Source: Rhodanobacter sp. MP7CTX1
GTDB taxonomy: Bacteria; Pseudomonadota; Gammaproteobacteria; Xanthomonadales; Rhodanobacteraceae
Direction: 5' to 3'
NCBI RefSeq assembly: GCF_014205795.1
Contig: NZ_JACHCN010000007.1
Coordinates: forward strand, 1 to 64,000
Length of the DNA: 64,000 nucleotides
Part shown: piece after piece, positions 35,022 through 44,547 of the stretch
Layout of the letters: the number at the start of each line of letters is the position of its first letter
How positions within the stretch are numbered: the stretch's first letter is position 1
Program-made: the position numbers and the translations under genes
The notes under the pieces: generated by a model
The model's database searches: none
Seen by the model: the letters and a program-made list of their open reading frames with translations, nothing else
What the model was told of the DNA's origin: nothing

Positions 35022-35524
35022 GCAAGTTCTACGGCAAATATCGTGGCACAGTCACCGAGAACGTGGATCCCATGCAGCTCGGTCGCATCCAGGCGATGGT
35101 GCCGGATGTGTCGGGCCTGTTGCCGTCGAGCTGGGCCATGCCGTGCGTGCCGGTGGCGAGCAAGATGAGTGGTGTGTATGTGGTGCCGCAGATCGGCGCG
35201 GGTGTGTGGATCGAGTTCGAGCAGGGTGACCCGGATTATCCGATCTGGAGCGGCGGTTTCTGGGGCATTGCCGCCGAAGTGCCTTCGCTTGCGCTGCTCG
35301 GCAATCCGGCCAGCCCGAGCATCGTGTTGCAAACCGGTCTGCAAAACACCCTGGCTATCAGCGATGTGCCCGGGCCCACCGGCGGCATCATGCTGAAGAG
35401 CACCAGCGGCGCGATGATCGTCGTCAACGATATCGGCATCACCATCTCCAATGGTCAGGGCGCCACCATCGTGCTCGCTGGCCCGACGGTGACCATCAAC
35501 AACGGCGCGCTGGTGGTGACCTAG
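35018..35524 (+). CDS. eCIS spike protein (gp5/VgrG OB-fold type)
   Basis: This 168-residue spike protein has an OB-fold N-terminus with the classic line YRGTVTENVDPMQLGRIQAMVPDV, then WAMPCVPVA, VYVVPQIGAGVWIEFEQGDPDYPIWSGGFWG, matching gp5/VgrG/Afp8 spike bases. The C-terminus is a short beta-helix (IMLKSTSGAMIVVNDIGITISNGQGATIVLAGPTVTIN) that forms the needle of the trimer. The hub is encoded separately upstream and the tip is next downstream. Confidence 0.94.
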   Translation: MSKFYGKYRGTVTENVDPMQLGRIQAMVPDVSGLLPSSWAMPCVPVASKMSGVYVVPQIGAGVWIEFEQGDPDYPIWSGGFWGIAAEVPSLALLGNPASPSIVLQTGLQNTLAISDVPGPTGGIMLKSTSGAMIVVNDIGITISNGQGATIVLAGPTVTINNGALVVT

Positions 35525-35530
35525 GAGACG

Positions 35531-35857
35531 ATGATGCCGGGTTTCATTATCCATGTCGGTGCCAGCGTGCTTTGCGCACATGCAGGGCAGGCGCAGGCCA
35601 CGATGCCCAATCCGCGGGTCACCGTGAGCGGTCAGCCGACCGTGGCGATATCGGGGCCGTGGCTGATCGCCGGCTGCGTGCTGCCGCCGCCGATCGCTGC
35701 GAATGGACCCTGCGTAAGCGCGCAATTCGTCACCGCCGCCACACGGGTGACCTCGAACGGACAACCTTTACTGCTGTTCGACAGCCAGGCGATATGTGTG
35801 CCCACCGGCACGCCGTTGCTGATCGTCGCCAGCCAAACCCGCGTCACCGCGATGTGA
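35531..35857 (+). CDS. eCIS spike-tip protein (PAAR-like)
   Basis: This 108-residue protein starts MMPGFIIHVGASVLCAHAGQAQA and continues VSGQPTVAISGPWLIAGC, CVSAQFVTAATRVTSNGQPLLLFDSQAICVPTGTPLLIVASQTRV. The strands and the 'g.pva......V.GCp...p...' pattern fit PAAR-like tip proteins (Afp10/DUF4280-like role) that sharpen the spike. Four Cys could bind a metal at the apex, though the classical PAAR His triad is not evident. It is directly after the spike gene, the usual order. An additional ATG at 35534 is possible. Confidence 0.85.
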   Translation: MMPGFIIHVGASVLCAHAGQAQATMPNPRVTVSGQPTVAISGPWLIAGCVLPPPIAANGPCVSAQFVTAATRVTSNGQPLLLFDSQAICVPTGTPLLIVASQTRVTAM

Positions 35858-35864
35858 GGACGTG

Positions 35865-36236
35865 ATGATTACCGCGATCAACATCGACTTCCCGTTCGCG
35901 TTCGACCTGCACGGCCGCACCGCGACGACCGATGACGACGACCATGTGCGCGACATGATCGAGCAGTTGTTGTTCACCAGCCCCGGCGAGCGCGTGAACC
36001 GGCCGGACTTTGGCAGTGGTCTGCTGCAGATGGTGTTCGCGGCAAACAGCCCGGAGCTCGCTGCCGCACTGCAATTCAACATGCAGGCGTCGTTGCAGCG
36101 TTATCTGAGCGATGTGATCAGCATCGGCACACTGGAAGTCACCGCCGACGACTCCACCCTGCAGGTGGATCTCAGTTACGTCGTACTCGCCACCGGCGAC
36201 GCCCGCAGCGATACGTTTACGCGGAGTGCATCATGA
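35865..36236 (+). CDS. eCIS baseplate wedge protein gp25 (Afp9-like)
   Basis: This 123-residue protein of the gp25/Afp9/TssE family links sheath to baseplate wedge. It has AINIDFPFAFDLHGRTATTDDDDHVRDMIEQLLFTSPGERVNRPDFGSGLLQMVFAANSPEL, including the highly conserved 'llftspGER.nrPdFGsgL...vF' motif (GERVNRPDFG about residues 41-50). The start may be ATG 35865 or GTG 35862. The stop overlaps the next start by 4 bases. Confidence 0.95.
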   Translation: MITAINIDFPFAFDLHGRTATTDDDDHVRDMIEQLLFTSPGERVNRPDFGSGLLQMVFAANSPELAAALQFNMQASLQRYLSDVISIGTLEVTADDSTLQVDLSYVVLATGDARSDTFTRSAS

Positions 36237-39163
36237 GCGCTGTGACCACCAACTCCACGGCGGCACTTAACCCGGGTGGGATCGGTTGCTCGCTGATGCC
36301 GGCTTGCAGCAATGAAGCAAGGCGCGAAAAGCTGCGCACGACCGGTACGCTCAACGGCATCGACTACGTGGAAGTGGGCGACGACGGCGTGACGCTGTGT
36401 GTGCATTTGTTTGGCGACATCCCCACGGATATCCAGGTCGCGAACGTGCGCGTCAGTGGCGGCGACCGCATTACCGGCTTGCGTGTGCTCAGCGTCAACG
36501 AAGAACGCGAGCCCGAACTGCACGACGACGTGTGTCTGCGCGTCGTGCTGGATCGCGAGGGCGATCACACAGCGTATTGCCTGTGCATCGTTGACGCGTC
36601 CTCCGGCAACGACCCTGCCAGCTGGATCGCCTATGCGGGGTTCGATCCACGTTATGCCTGCGCCACGTTGCGCTTCCGGCTTGACTGCGGCAAGAACCTC
36701 GATTGCGCGGCCAGCACGCCCTGCGTGCCGACACCGCAGCCGCTGCTCGAGATCAACTATCTGGCCAAGGACTATGCGAGCTTCCGCCAGCTGCTTTTCG
36801 ACCGCATGGCGCTGAATCTCCCGGCGTGGCAGGAGCGGCATGTGCCAGACATCGGCGTAGCACTGGTCGAAGTGCTGGCTTATACCGCCGACTACTTGAG
36901 CTACTACCAGGATGCGGTTGCCACCGAAGCTTATCTCGGCACGGCGCGTCGGCGCATTTCGGTGCGTCGACATGCGCGGTTGGTCGATTACCGCATGCAC
37001 GAGGGCTGCAACGCGCGTGCGCTGGTGGCGCTGTCACTCGCCGTGGGCGAGGCAACGCTGGCACTGGACAATCTGCTGTTGCTCGCGCCACCAGTGGCAC
37101 AGCTCAATGTCACGCCAGGTTTTATCGATGCTTCCCAGCTTGCCGCCGCGCGAGTGCAGGGCGCGCTGATCTTTGAGCCGATGCCGCTGGAAGGCGCCAC
37201 GTCCATCACCGTTGTTGCCGCACAGAGCGCGATACGCTTCTACACCTGGGGCGATGAGTTGTGCTGTCTGCCGCGCGGAAGCACGCAGGCCGTGTTGATC
37301 GATGCTCCGTTGACGACTCCGCCATCGCCAGCACCACCAGCGCCTCCTCCTTCGACTTCGACGGTGAATCCGCCAACGACACCACCCGCGTCTTCCGCGC
37401 CGCCCGGGGCGACACCGAGCAATCCCAATGATCCAACCGGCACGGTAGGTATCGCAGCGATAGGTGCGCCGACCGCATCGGTGCCAGTCACGCCGACAGC
37501 TTCGAGCAAAGCCGCCGTCGCCGCACCGCAACGTGCATTGAAATTGCAGGTGGGCGACATCCTGATCTTCGAAGAAGTGCTGGGCCCCGCCACGGGAAAT
37601 CCGGCCGATGCCGACCCCACCCATCGGCAAGCGGTGCGCCTGACCGAAGTAGTGGAACTTGTCGACCCACTCGATGGCACCTTATTGCTGGAGATCAGCT
37701 GGGACGCCTGCGATGCACTGTTGTTCGACCTGTGTCTATCGGTGCGCATGCCATCGCCGGATTGTTCGTGGGTGCAGGACGTGAGCCTTGCGCGTGGCAA
37801 CGTGCTCTTGGTGGATCATGGCGATCACCTGTCGGGTCAGTGCAGTTGTGCCGCCATCTGCATGCCCAGCGGAAGCGATGATGTTGGCAATGATGTCTAT
37901 CCGGGCCTGACCAGCGCACTCGCCGACATGCCCGATGCCTGCCAGCGCTGCAACGCGCTCGCCGAGGATTGCTGGCTTGTGCCTGGCTCCACGGACTACG
38001 GCTGCTGCCAATGCGAGGGCGCGGTGCAGGACGTCACCTATCCGCCTGATGACACTGGTCACGCGTTGCCGGGCACGCCGCTCACCTGGGCTGAGCCTCT
38101 GCCGAGCCAGCCACAGGCGCCGATTTGCAAATTGATCGCACGTGATCCGCGAGCTGCGCTGCCGCAGCTCACGGTGTACGGCGGTGCGTTGGCCGATGTG
38201 CTGATTGACAGCACGCCCGCTGAATCGTGCCTGTGGCAGTCGTGTCAGGATTTGTTGGAAAGCGGCCCCAACGATCGCCAGTTCGTGGTGGAGATTGACG
38301 ATGACGGAGCAGCCCATCTTCGCTTCGGCGATGGCGTACTAGGGCAACAGCCACAGGCTGGCGATTTCTTCCGAGCCTTGTCGCGCCTGGGTAACGGCAC
38401 AGCCGGCAATGTGGGACGCGATAGTATCGTGTGGCTTGCACTGAAGTCCGACGTGCCGCCGGCAGACGTGCAAGCGCGCAATCCATTACCGGCGAGCGGC
38501 GGCACCGCCGCGGAAACGCTGGCAGAAGTCAAGCTCTACGCGCCCGGTGCGTTCAGTGCACGATCGCTGCGCGCCATCATTGCCGATGACTACGCGATGT
38601 TCGCCGAACAGTCTCCGAAGCTGCAGGGCGCTGCTTGTGCGATGGCCTGGAACGGCAGCAACTACGAGGCAGACGTCGTGGTCGATCCGCTGGGTCGCGA
38701 AAGCCTGTCTCGCTCGCTTGCCCACAGCATCAAGCGCGATCTCTATCGCTATCGGCGCATCGGTCACGACGTGGCTGTGTTGGGTGCGAACTATGTGCCG
38801 TTGTTGATTGAATTGTTCGTCTGCGTGCTGCCCGACTTCCTCACGGCGCAGGTGCAGGCGCAGCTGGTTGACTGCTTTACGGCAGGCTCACGCAGCGATG
38901 GCACGCCAGGCTTTTTCAACCCCGACCGATTGCAGTTGGGTGAGCCGGTTTTCCTCAGCGCCTTGATGGCACAGGCACAGGCGATCACGGGTGTGGCGCA
39001 TGTGGAAGTGCGCACACTGACACGCATGGAGGTCGGCGAGTCAGGCGATGTACCAGCTGATGGTGTGCTGCATCTGGCAGCGAGTGAGATCGCCCAGGTC
39101 GACAACGACCCGGATCATCCCGATCACGGCAGCATCAGCTTCAGCATGGGAGGTGGGCGATGA
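36233..39163 (+). CDS. eCIS baseplate wedge protein, J-like (gp6/Afp11), first copy
   Basis: This 976-residue baseplate assembly protein of the J/gp6 type starts with a Cys-containing N-terminal region. Then comes the conserved block LLFDRMALNLPAWQERHVPDIGVALVEVLAYTADYLSYYQDAVATEAYLGTARRR (about 185-240). A Pro/Ala/Ser-rich insertion (about 360-430) interrupts the middle. Later are HLRFGDGVLGQQPQAGD and RLGNGTAGNVGRDSIVWL, the J-family signature, and the end domain with AMFAEQSPKLQGAACAMAWNG. Wedge dimers of such proteins form the ring that triggers sheath contraction. Its many Cys-rich patches (for example SCQDLL, CQRCNALAEDCW, CCQCEGAV around 560-640) are unusual for this family and suggest a metal-binding or disulfide-rich insert. 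The ends overlap the neighbours by 4 bases. Confidence 0.92.
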   Translation: MSAVTTNSTAALNPGGIGCSLMPACSNEARREKLRTTGTLNGIDYVEVGDDGVTLCVHLFGDIPTDIQVANVRVSGGDRITGLRVLSVNEEREPELHDDVCLRVVLDREGDHTAYCLCIVDASSGNDPASWIAYAGFDPRYACATLRFRLDCGKNLDCAASTPCVPTPQPLLEINYLAKDYASFRQLLFDRMALNLPAWQERHVPDIGVALVEVLAYTADYLSYYQDAVATEAYLGTARRRISVRRHARLVDYRMHEGCNARALVALSLAVGEATLALDNLLLLAPPVAQLNVTPGFIDASQLAAARVQGALIFEPMPLEGATSITVVAAQSAIRFYTWGDELCCLPRGSTQAVLIDAPLTTPPSPAPPAPPPSTSTVNPPTTPPASSAPPGATPSNPNDPTGTVGIAAIGAPTASVPVTPTASSKAAVAAPQRALKLQVGDILIFEEVLGPATGNPADADPTHRQAVRLTEVVELVDPLDGTLLLEISWDACDALLFDLCLSVRMPSPDCSWVQDVSLARGNVLLVDHGDHLSGQCSCAAICMPSGSDDVGNDVYPGLTSALADMPDACQRCNALAEDCWLVPGSTDYGCCQCEGAVQDVTYPPDDTGHALPGTPLTWAEPLPSQPQAPICKLIARDPRAALPQLTVYGGALADVLIDSTPAESCLWQSCQDLLESGPNDRQFVVEIDDDGAAHLRFGDGVLGQQPQAGDFFRALSRLGNGTAGNVGRDSIVWLALKSDVPPADVQARNPLPASGGTAAETLAEVKLYAPGAFSARSLRAIIADDYAMFAEQSPKLQGAACAMAWNGSNYEADVVVDPLGRESLSRSLAHSIKRDLYRYRRIGHDVAVLGANYVPLLIELFVCVLPDFLTAQVQAQLVDCFTAGSRSDGTPGFFNPDRLQLGEPVFLSALMAQAQAITGVAHVEVRTLTRMEVGESGDVPADGVLHLAASEIAQVDNDPDHPDHGSISFSMGGGR

Positions 39164-42100
39164 GCTGCTGCAGCGCTTGTGGCCAGCATGCCTGCGCCTG
39201 TGGTTGTGGCGCCCCTGCTCGCACGCCACTGTCTTTGTACAACCGGCCCGGCTTGAACAGTTTGGCGTATCGGGTCGGCACCTATGCGGATTTCCGCGCC
39301 ACCATGCAGATGGACCTGAGCAGCGCCGCGCTGCCTGCACTTGCCGGCCTGCGCACGCGCGAGCTCGACGACCCGTCGATGGCCTTGCTCGATGCATGGG
39401 CGGTAGGCGCCGATGTGTTGAGTTTCTATCAGGAGCGCATTGCCAATGAAGGGTACTTGCGCACCGCCACGGAACGGCGCTCGGTACTCGAGCTGGGCAA
39501 ACTACTCGACTATCGCCTGCGTCCTGGCGTGGCCGCCAGCGTCTACCTCGCCTACACCATCGACCCCAACTCGGGGCCCGTGACTATTCCGGCCGGTTCG
39601 CGTGCGCAATCGGTGCCCGCGCCAGGCCAGCAGATGCAGACGTTCGAGACCTCCGATGATCTCGACGCGCAGAGCGAATGGAATGCCTTGCAGCCGCGGT
39701 TGACGCAGCCGCAGAACATTTCGCTCGACACCATTGCCGGGCTCGGCGAGGTGTGGGTGGCGAGCATCAGTACGAATCTGAAGCAGAACGATCGGCTGCT
39801 GTTCCAGTTCGGTAACCTGCAGACCGGCGTATCGGCAATTCGCCTCGTGCAGTCGGTGGACGTGCAGCAGACGGATCAGCGCAGCCACGTGGTGTTGCAC
39901 GCGTTCGATCCGGCCATCGTGCAGTCGGTCGCAGCGGCGAACACGGCGATTGCAGCGCTTGCCGTCAGCGGTGGCTTGGTGTTGACGGCGTTGGAAGTGG
40001 TGCGGCAGAACCTGCTATTGGGTAAGCGCTACAGCAACGCCAGCGACGTCCTGAGTGACTTCATCGAGAGCGGCGGCGGTCGTGCGGCGCCTCCCGCGCC
40101 GGTGGCGGCCTTCACGCAGGCGGTGCAGCAGGCTTTTACGGCTGAGGGAGTGGTCACTTCGCCCGCCGCGGGTGGATTTACTGCGCTATTCGGTGCGCTG
40201 ACTTTGCCTCTGTCGCTGCAGCCAGCCAATAGTCTGCGCTTGCAACGCAGCGTAAGCACGGCGCTGGGTATCGCCAGTGACACGCGGCCGCAGCTGCTAC
40301 TCAATTTTGCGACACCGTTGATTGATACGTTCTATCGCGCGTGGACCAACGTGCCGCACGGGGATCCGTCACCTACGCTCAGTGGTGTGTTTGCCATGCG
40401 TGTCACGGCTTCGCTGTTCGGCTACAACGCACCGTCGCCGATGACGATCGTGCAGACGTGGAATTCAGCCAATGATCAATCGGTCTCCACTCCTACGCCA
40501 GGTACGCTCACGCTAGACGAGATCGCCAACCGGCTGTCGCTGGACAACGTATATGACGGCGTGGCGGCGGGCAGCTACGTGGTGATCCAGCCCCCTGACA
40601 ATCAAGCACAGATGGCTACGCCAGTAGTGGTACAGGTGGCCAGCGCACGTACCGTCCCGCGCACCGACTACGGTATCAGTGGCAAGACGACGCAGCTCAC
40701 CTTGGTCGATACGTCGGGCGAAGGCACGGGTGGGTGGACAGTGCCGGATGTCAATGCACTGAGGGGTACGCAGGTTTACGCGCAAAGCGAAGCGTTGCCG
40801 CTGGCCGAACGGGTACTCGCCGACGACGTCGGTGAGGTCGCGTCCAGCAGCGCCGGCATCGCGGGTGACGGTGCGAATCGTCTTACGCTTGACACTGCCG
40901 TCGACGGATTGAAAGCAGGGCGCTGGGTGATCGTGCAAGGTCAGCGCACCGACGTTCCAGGTACAGAAGCGGTCACTGCGGCGGAACCGGTGATGTTGCT
41001 TGCCGTGGAGCAGGGCGTCGCGGCGGATCTTCCCGGCGATACCATTCACAGCACCCTGGTCTTTGCAAACAGTGGCCTCGCCTACACCTACCTGCGCAGC
41101 AGCGTCACGATCTACGCCAACGTGGTGGACGCCACCCACGGCCAGACGCGCGACGAGGTGCTGGGTAATGGTAGCGGTGCCACTGCCATGCAGACATTCC
41201 AGCTGAAGCAGTCGCCGCTGACCTATGTTTCGGCCGCGACGGTCGACGGCGTCCAAAGTACCCTGAGCGCCAGCGTCAATGGCGTGCTGTGGCACGAAGC
41301 GCGCAACCTGGCCTTCGTCGGTGCGCGCGACCGCAACTTCGTCACTGCCATCGACAATGCAGGCAATACCAACGTCACTTTTGGAGACGGTATACACGGC
41401 GCGCGGTTGCCCACCGGAGTTGAAAATATCACCGCGGTGTACCGCAACGGCATCGGCACACCAGGCAATGTCGATGCACAGCAGATCAGCTTGCTGGCAA
41501 CCAAGCCGCTCGGCGTGACGCAGGTGATCAATCCATTGGGTGCATCCGGTGGCGCCGATCCCGAAACGCGCGACCAGGCGCGCCGCAACGTGCCGCTGGC
41601 CGTGCTTGCTCTGGATCGCCTGGTATCGGTGGCCGACTATGCGGACTTCGCGCGCACCTTTGGCGGCGTTGGCAAGGCCTCTTCAGTAAAACTTGGCAAC
41701 CAGGTGCGGGTGACCATCGCGGGCGCCGATGATGCACCGATCGACACGACCTCCGACCTCTACCGTAACCTGCTGCAGGCGATGCAGAAGTATGGCGATC
41801 TGTCGCTGTCGCTCGGTCTGGATGTGCGCGAGTTGCTCGTACTAACGCTGAGTGCCAAAGTTGGCCTTGCGCCGGACTACGTGTGGGAAAACGTCGAGCC
41901 GCTGGTGCGCGCTGCGCTACTCAATGCGTTTGGGTTTGAGTCGCGCGATCTCGCACAGAATATCTATCTCAGCGAGGTTGTCGCCTGCATCCAGGCCGTA
42001 GCTGGCGTGGCGTGGGTTGACGTGGATGCGTTCGGCAGCTTCGACGAAGCCACCTTGCTCGCCGATTTCAGCGGCGACAGCGGTGACGGCGACGGCGACG

Positions 42101-42297
42101 GCAGTGGCAATGGAAGCGGCAGTCCGGGCAGCATCGCCACCGCGCCGGCGATGACGGCATCCGCATCCGCACAGCCACCGCAGCGCGTGGTAGCCCTGCC
42201 TGCACGCTACGAAGACGGCACAGTGCAAGCGGCGCAGCTGCTCTATCTGCTCGCTGATGTGCCCGACACATTGCTGCTGCAGGAGGCGACGTCATGA
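39160..42297 (+). CDS. eCIS baseplate wedge protein, J-like (gp6/Afp12), second copy
   Basis: This 1045-residue protein pairs with the previous one as the second J-like wedge component. The N-terminus is strikingly Cys-rich (CCSACGQHACACGCG, residues 3-17). The core has DDPSMALLDAWAVGADVLSFYQERIANEGYLRTATERRSVLELGKLLDYRLRPGVAASVYLAY, then a large, mostly unrecognised beta-rich middle (about 200-680). The J-type signature follows, TFGDGIHGARLPTGVENITAVYRNGIGTPGNV (about 740-775), then DPETRDQARRNVPLAVLALDRLVSVADYADFARTF and a short Gly/Asp-rich linker (about 970-990). It overlaps neighbouring genes by 4 bases. Confidence 0.92.
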   Translation: MSCCSACGQHACACGCGAPARTPLSLYNRPGLNSLAYRVGTYADFRATMQMDLSSAALPALAGLRTRELDDPSMALLDAWAVGADVLSFYQERIANEGYLRTATERRSVLELGKLLDYRLRPGVAASVYLAYTIDPNSGPVTIPAGSRAQSVPAPGQQMQTFETSDDLDAQSEWNALQPRLTQPQNISLDTIAGLGEVWVASISTNLKQNDRLLFQFGNLQTGVSAIRLVQSVDVQQTDQRSHVVLHAFDPAIVQSVAAANTAIAALAVSGGLVLTALEVVRQNLLLGKRYSNASDVLSDFIESGGGRAAPPAPVAAFTQAVQQAFTAEGVVTSPAAGGFTALFGALTLPLSLQPANSLRLQRSVSTALGIASDTRPQLLLNFATPLIDTFYRAWTNVPHGDPSPTLSGVFAMRVTASLFGYNAPSPMTIVQTWNSANDQSVSTPTPGTLTLDEIANRLSLDNVYDGVAAGSYVVIQPPDNQAQMATPVVVQVASARTVPRTDYGISGKTTQLTLVDTSGEGTGGWTVPDVNALRGTQVYAQSEALPLAERVLADDVGEVASSSAGIAGDGANRLTLDTAVDGLKAGRWVIVQGQRTDVPGTEAVTAAEPVMLLAVEQGVAADLPGDTIHSTLVFANSGLAYTYLRSSVTIYANVVDATHGQTRDEVLGNGSGATAMQTFQLKQSPLTYVSAATVDGVQSTLSASVNGVLWHEARNLAFVGARDRNFVTAIDNAGNTNVTFGDGIHGARLPTGVENITAVYRNGIGTPGNVDAQQISLLATKPLGVTQVINPLGASGGADPETRDQARRNVPLAVLALDRLVSVADYADFARTFGGVGKASSVKLGNQVRVTIAGADDAPIDTTSDLYRNLLQAMQKYGDLSLSLGLDVRELLVLTLSAKVGLAPDYVWENVEPLVRAALLNAFGFESRDLAQNIYLSEVVACIQAVAGVAWVDVDAFGSFDEATLLADFSGDSGDGDGDGSGNGSGSPGSIATAPAMTASASAQPPQRVVALPARYEDGTVQAAQLLYLLADVPDTLLLQEATS

Positions 42298-44537
42298 GCG
42301 TGAATCCGGACCGCCTGTATGACCTGATGCCCGTCGTCTATCGCATGCGCGATGCAGATCAGGGCTATCCGCTGCGTGATCTGCTGCGTGTGCTGGCTAC
42401 CCAAGCCAACGTGTTGGAGCAGGACATCACGCGGCTCTACAACAATTGGTTCATCGAGACATGCGACGACTGGGTGGTGCCGTATATTGGCGACCTGCTT
42501 GGCTACACCTTGCTGCCAGAAGCGGCCACCCTGGGCGAAGATGGCAGCAACGCAGTACGCCTCGGACGCGTGCTGGCACCGCGTGCCGACGTGGCGAACA
42601 CGATCGACGCGCGTCGCCGCAAGGGCACCCTGTCGTTGCTGGAAGACCTTGCCCGCGACTCGGCCGGATGGCCGGCGCGCGCGGTGGAGTTCTACAAGTT
42701 GCTTGGCTGGATGCAGCATTTGGATCACCAGCATCCGCATCGCGGCGGTAATGCCGACTTGCACGATCCGGGCGTCATGCAGCGCATAGGCTGGGCGAAC
42801 GGCGCGTTCGATCCACTGGCCCACAGCGCGGACGTGCGACGCATGGGCAGCGCACGTCGACGTGGGCGATACGGCATCCCGGATGTCGCGGATTTCGCGT
42901 TTCGGCTGCGCAACTATCCGGTTACGGAGTCGCCGGCTTATTGCCTGGAGGAACGCGGGCCGCACTGCTTCACGTTCAGCGTGCTGGGCAACGACACCGC
43001 GCTGTTCCAGTTGCCGATCGAGGAGAGCGTGCCCACGCATATCGCGCAGGAGTGCAATCTGCCCGTGCCCCTGCGCCGCTATCGCTTCGCCGAGCGTGGC
43101 CCGCAGGCCGACTACGCCGCGGTATCGACAGCGCTGTATGGCGTGGATAAAAGCGTGCTGATCTACGCGCCCGACTGGCCGAGCAAGGGGCAGGGCTTGC
43201 CGATACCAGCCGACGCAGTGATTCCGGCGGATCTCGACGCGTGGCGCTATCAGATACCGCGTGGCCAGGTGGCGGTGGACCCCGAGCGCGGACGCATCAT
43301 GTTTCCGGCCAATTATCGTCCGAAGCGCGGCGTGTGGGTCAGCTATCAATACGGCTTTGCTGCCAATCTTGGCGGTGGCGAATACGCCCGCGTAACGCCC
43401 GAGCTCGAGAACGCCGCACGCTATATCGTGCACACCGCGTTGCCGGACAGCGATCCAACCAAGGTTACCTGGCCGGCAGGCCACTACGCCAGTATCGCCG
43501 ACGCACTCGCGGCGTGGACGACGGCCAAGACAGCCACGCCGACATTGCGCGCGTTGATCATCGAGCTGGCCGAGAGCGGTGTCTACGAAGGCAGCATCGA
43601 TCTGCAGCTCGCCGCCGGCGAAGCGATTCAGCTACGCGCAGCCGATCGCACACGCCCCGTGTTGCGCTTGCTGGACGTTCGCGCCAGCCAGCCGGATGCG
43701 CTATCGGTCAGCGGCGCCCCCGGCAGTCGTCTGCTACTCGACGGCCTGATGATTGTCGGGCGTGGCGTGGAAGTGCAGCTGTCTGGCGACAACGATGGTG
43801 ACGTCTCGCAGGAGGATCTGTGCGAGTTGCTGATCCGCCACTGCACCCTGGTGCCGGGCTGGGCGCTGCACTGCAATTGCGACCCCAAGCGCCCGGGCGA
43901 GCCGAGCATAACCCTGGACAATTCGCGCGCGTCGCTGCGTGTGGAGCACAGCATCATCGGTGCCATCTCGGTGATCAGTCCGGCGCGACGCGGTGAGCCG
44001 CCGAGTCTGCAAGTCTGCGACAGCATTGTGGACGCAACGGGCATTGAACGCGTGGCCCTGGGTGCACCGGATGAAGCAGTGGCCTATGTGCAAGCGAGCT
44101 TCGTGCGCTGCACGGTGATCGGCGAGGTGCAGGCGCACAGCGTAGCGTTGGCCGAAAACTCAATCTTCGCCAGTGCATTGCGCGTTCTGCGCCGGCAGTT
44201 TGGCTGCGTGCGCTTCTGCTATGTGCCGGTTGGCTCGCGTACACCACAACGTTTTCATTGTCAGCCCGATCTTGCGCTCGCCGCAGCGGACAGTACGCAG
44301 CAGGCGCAGGAAACACTGCGCGTGGTGCCCGAGTTCCGCAGCTTGCGTTATACCTCAGCCAACTATGCACGACTTGCCGACATCTGTTGCGACGAGATTC
44401 GCAGCGGCGCGTCCGACCTCTCGGCGATGGGCGTGTACCACGACCTCTACGAACCGCAGCGCGAGGCGAACCTCAACGCGCGGCTCGCCGAATATGTGCC
44501 AGCGGACACCGACGCCGGCATTCTCTACGCGAGTTAG
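42294..44537 (+). CDS. eCIS tail protein I-like with beta-helix domain (possible fibre)
   Basis: This is a 747-residue protein. The first about 100 residues match phage P2 I-type baseplate proteins: DRLYDLMPVVYRMRDADQGYPLRDLLRVLATQANVLEQDITRLYNNWFIETCDDWVVPYIGDLLGY. The middle (about 170-400) has FRLRNYPVTESPAYCLEERGPHCFTFSVLGNDTALF and similar strands. The last about 300 residues read like a right-handed beta-helix (LRLLDVRASQPDALSVSGAPGSRLLLDGLMIVGRGVEVQL, LCELLIRHCTLVPGWALHC, SIIGAISVISPA). Such helices are common in receptor-binding tailspikes, so this protein might combine baseplate anchor and fibre, which would explain why no separate Afp13-like fibre gene is seen. Its start overlaps the previous stop. 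Confidence 0.85.
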   Translation: MSVNPDRLYDLMPVVYRMRDADQGYPLRDLLRVLATQANVLEQDITRLYNNWFIETCDDWVVPYIGDLLGYTLLPEAATLGEDGSNAVRLGRVLAPRADVANTIDARRRKGTLSLLEDLARDSAGWPARAVEFYKLLGWMQHLDHQHPHRGGNADLHDPGVMQRIGWANGAFDPLAHSADVRRMGSARRRGRYGIPDVADFAFRLRNYPVTESPAYCLEERGPHCFTFSVLGNDTALFQLPIEESVPTHIAQECNLPVPLRRYRFAERGPQADYAAVSTALYGVDKSVLIYAPDWPSKGQGLPIPADAVIPADLDAWRYQIPRGQVAVDPERGRIMFPANYRPKRGVWVSYQYGFAANLGGGEYARVTPELENAARYIVHTALPDSDPTKVTWPAGHYASIADALAAWTTAKTATPTLRALIIELAESGVYEGSIDLQLAAGEAIQLRAADRTRPVLRLLDVRASQPDALSVSGAPGSRLLLDGLMIVGRGVEVQLSGDNDGDVSQEDLCELLIRHCTLVPGWALHCNCDPKRPGEPSITLDNSRASLRVEHSIIGAISVISPARRGEPPSLQVCDSIVDATGIERVALGAPDEAVAYVQASFVRCTVIGEVQAHSVALAENSIFASALRVLRRQFGCVRFCYVPVGSRTPQRFHCQPDLALAAADSTQQAQETLRVVPEFRSLRYTSANYARLADICCDEIRSGASDLSAMGVYHDLYEPQREANLNARLAEYVPADTDAGILYAS

Positions 44538-44547
44538 GAGATCGACC

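Noticed and set aside
42243..43484. Minus-strand frame of 413 codons opposite the end of the second J-like gene and the tail-I gene
   Set aside because: It is a mirror of two well-supported plus-strand genes and reads as His/Arg/Gln-rich chance sequence.
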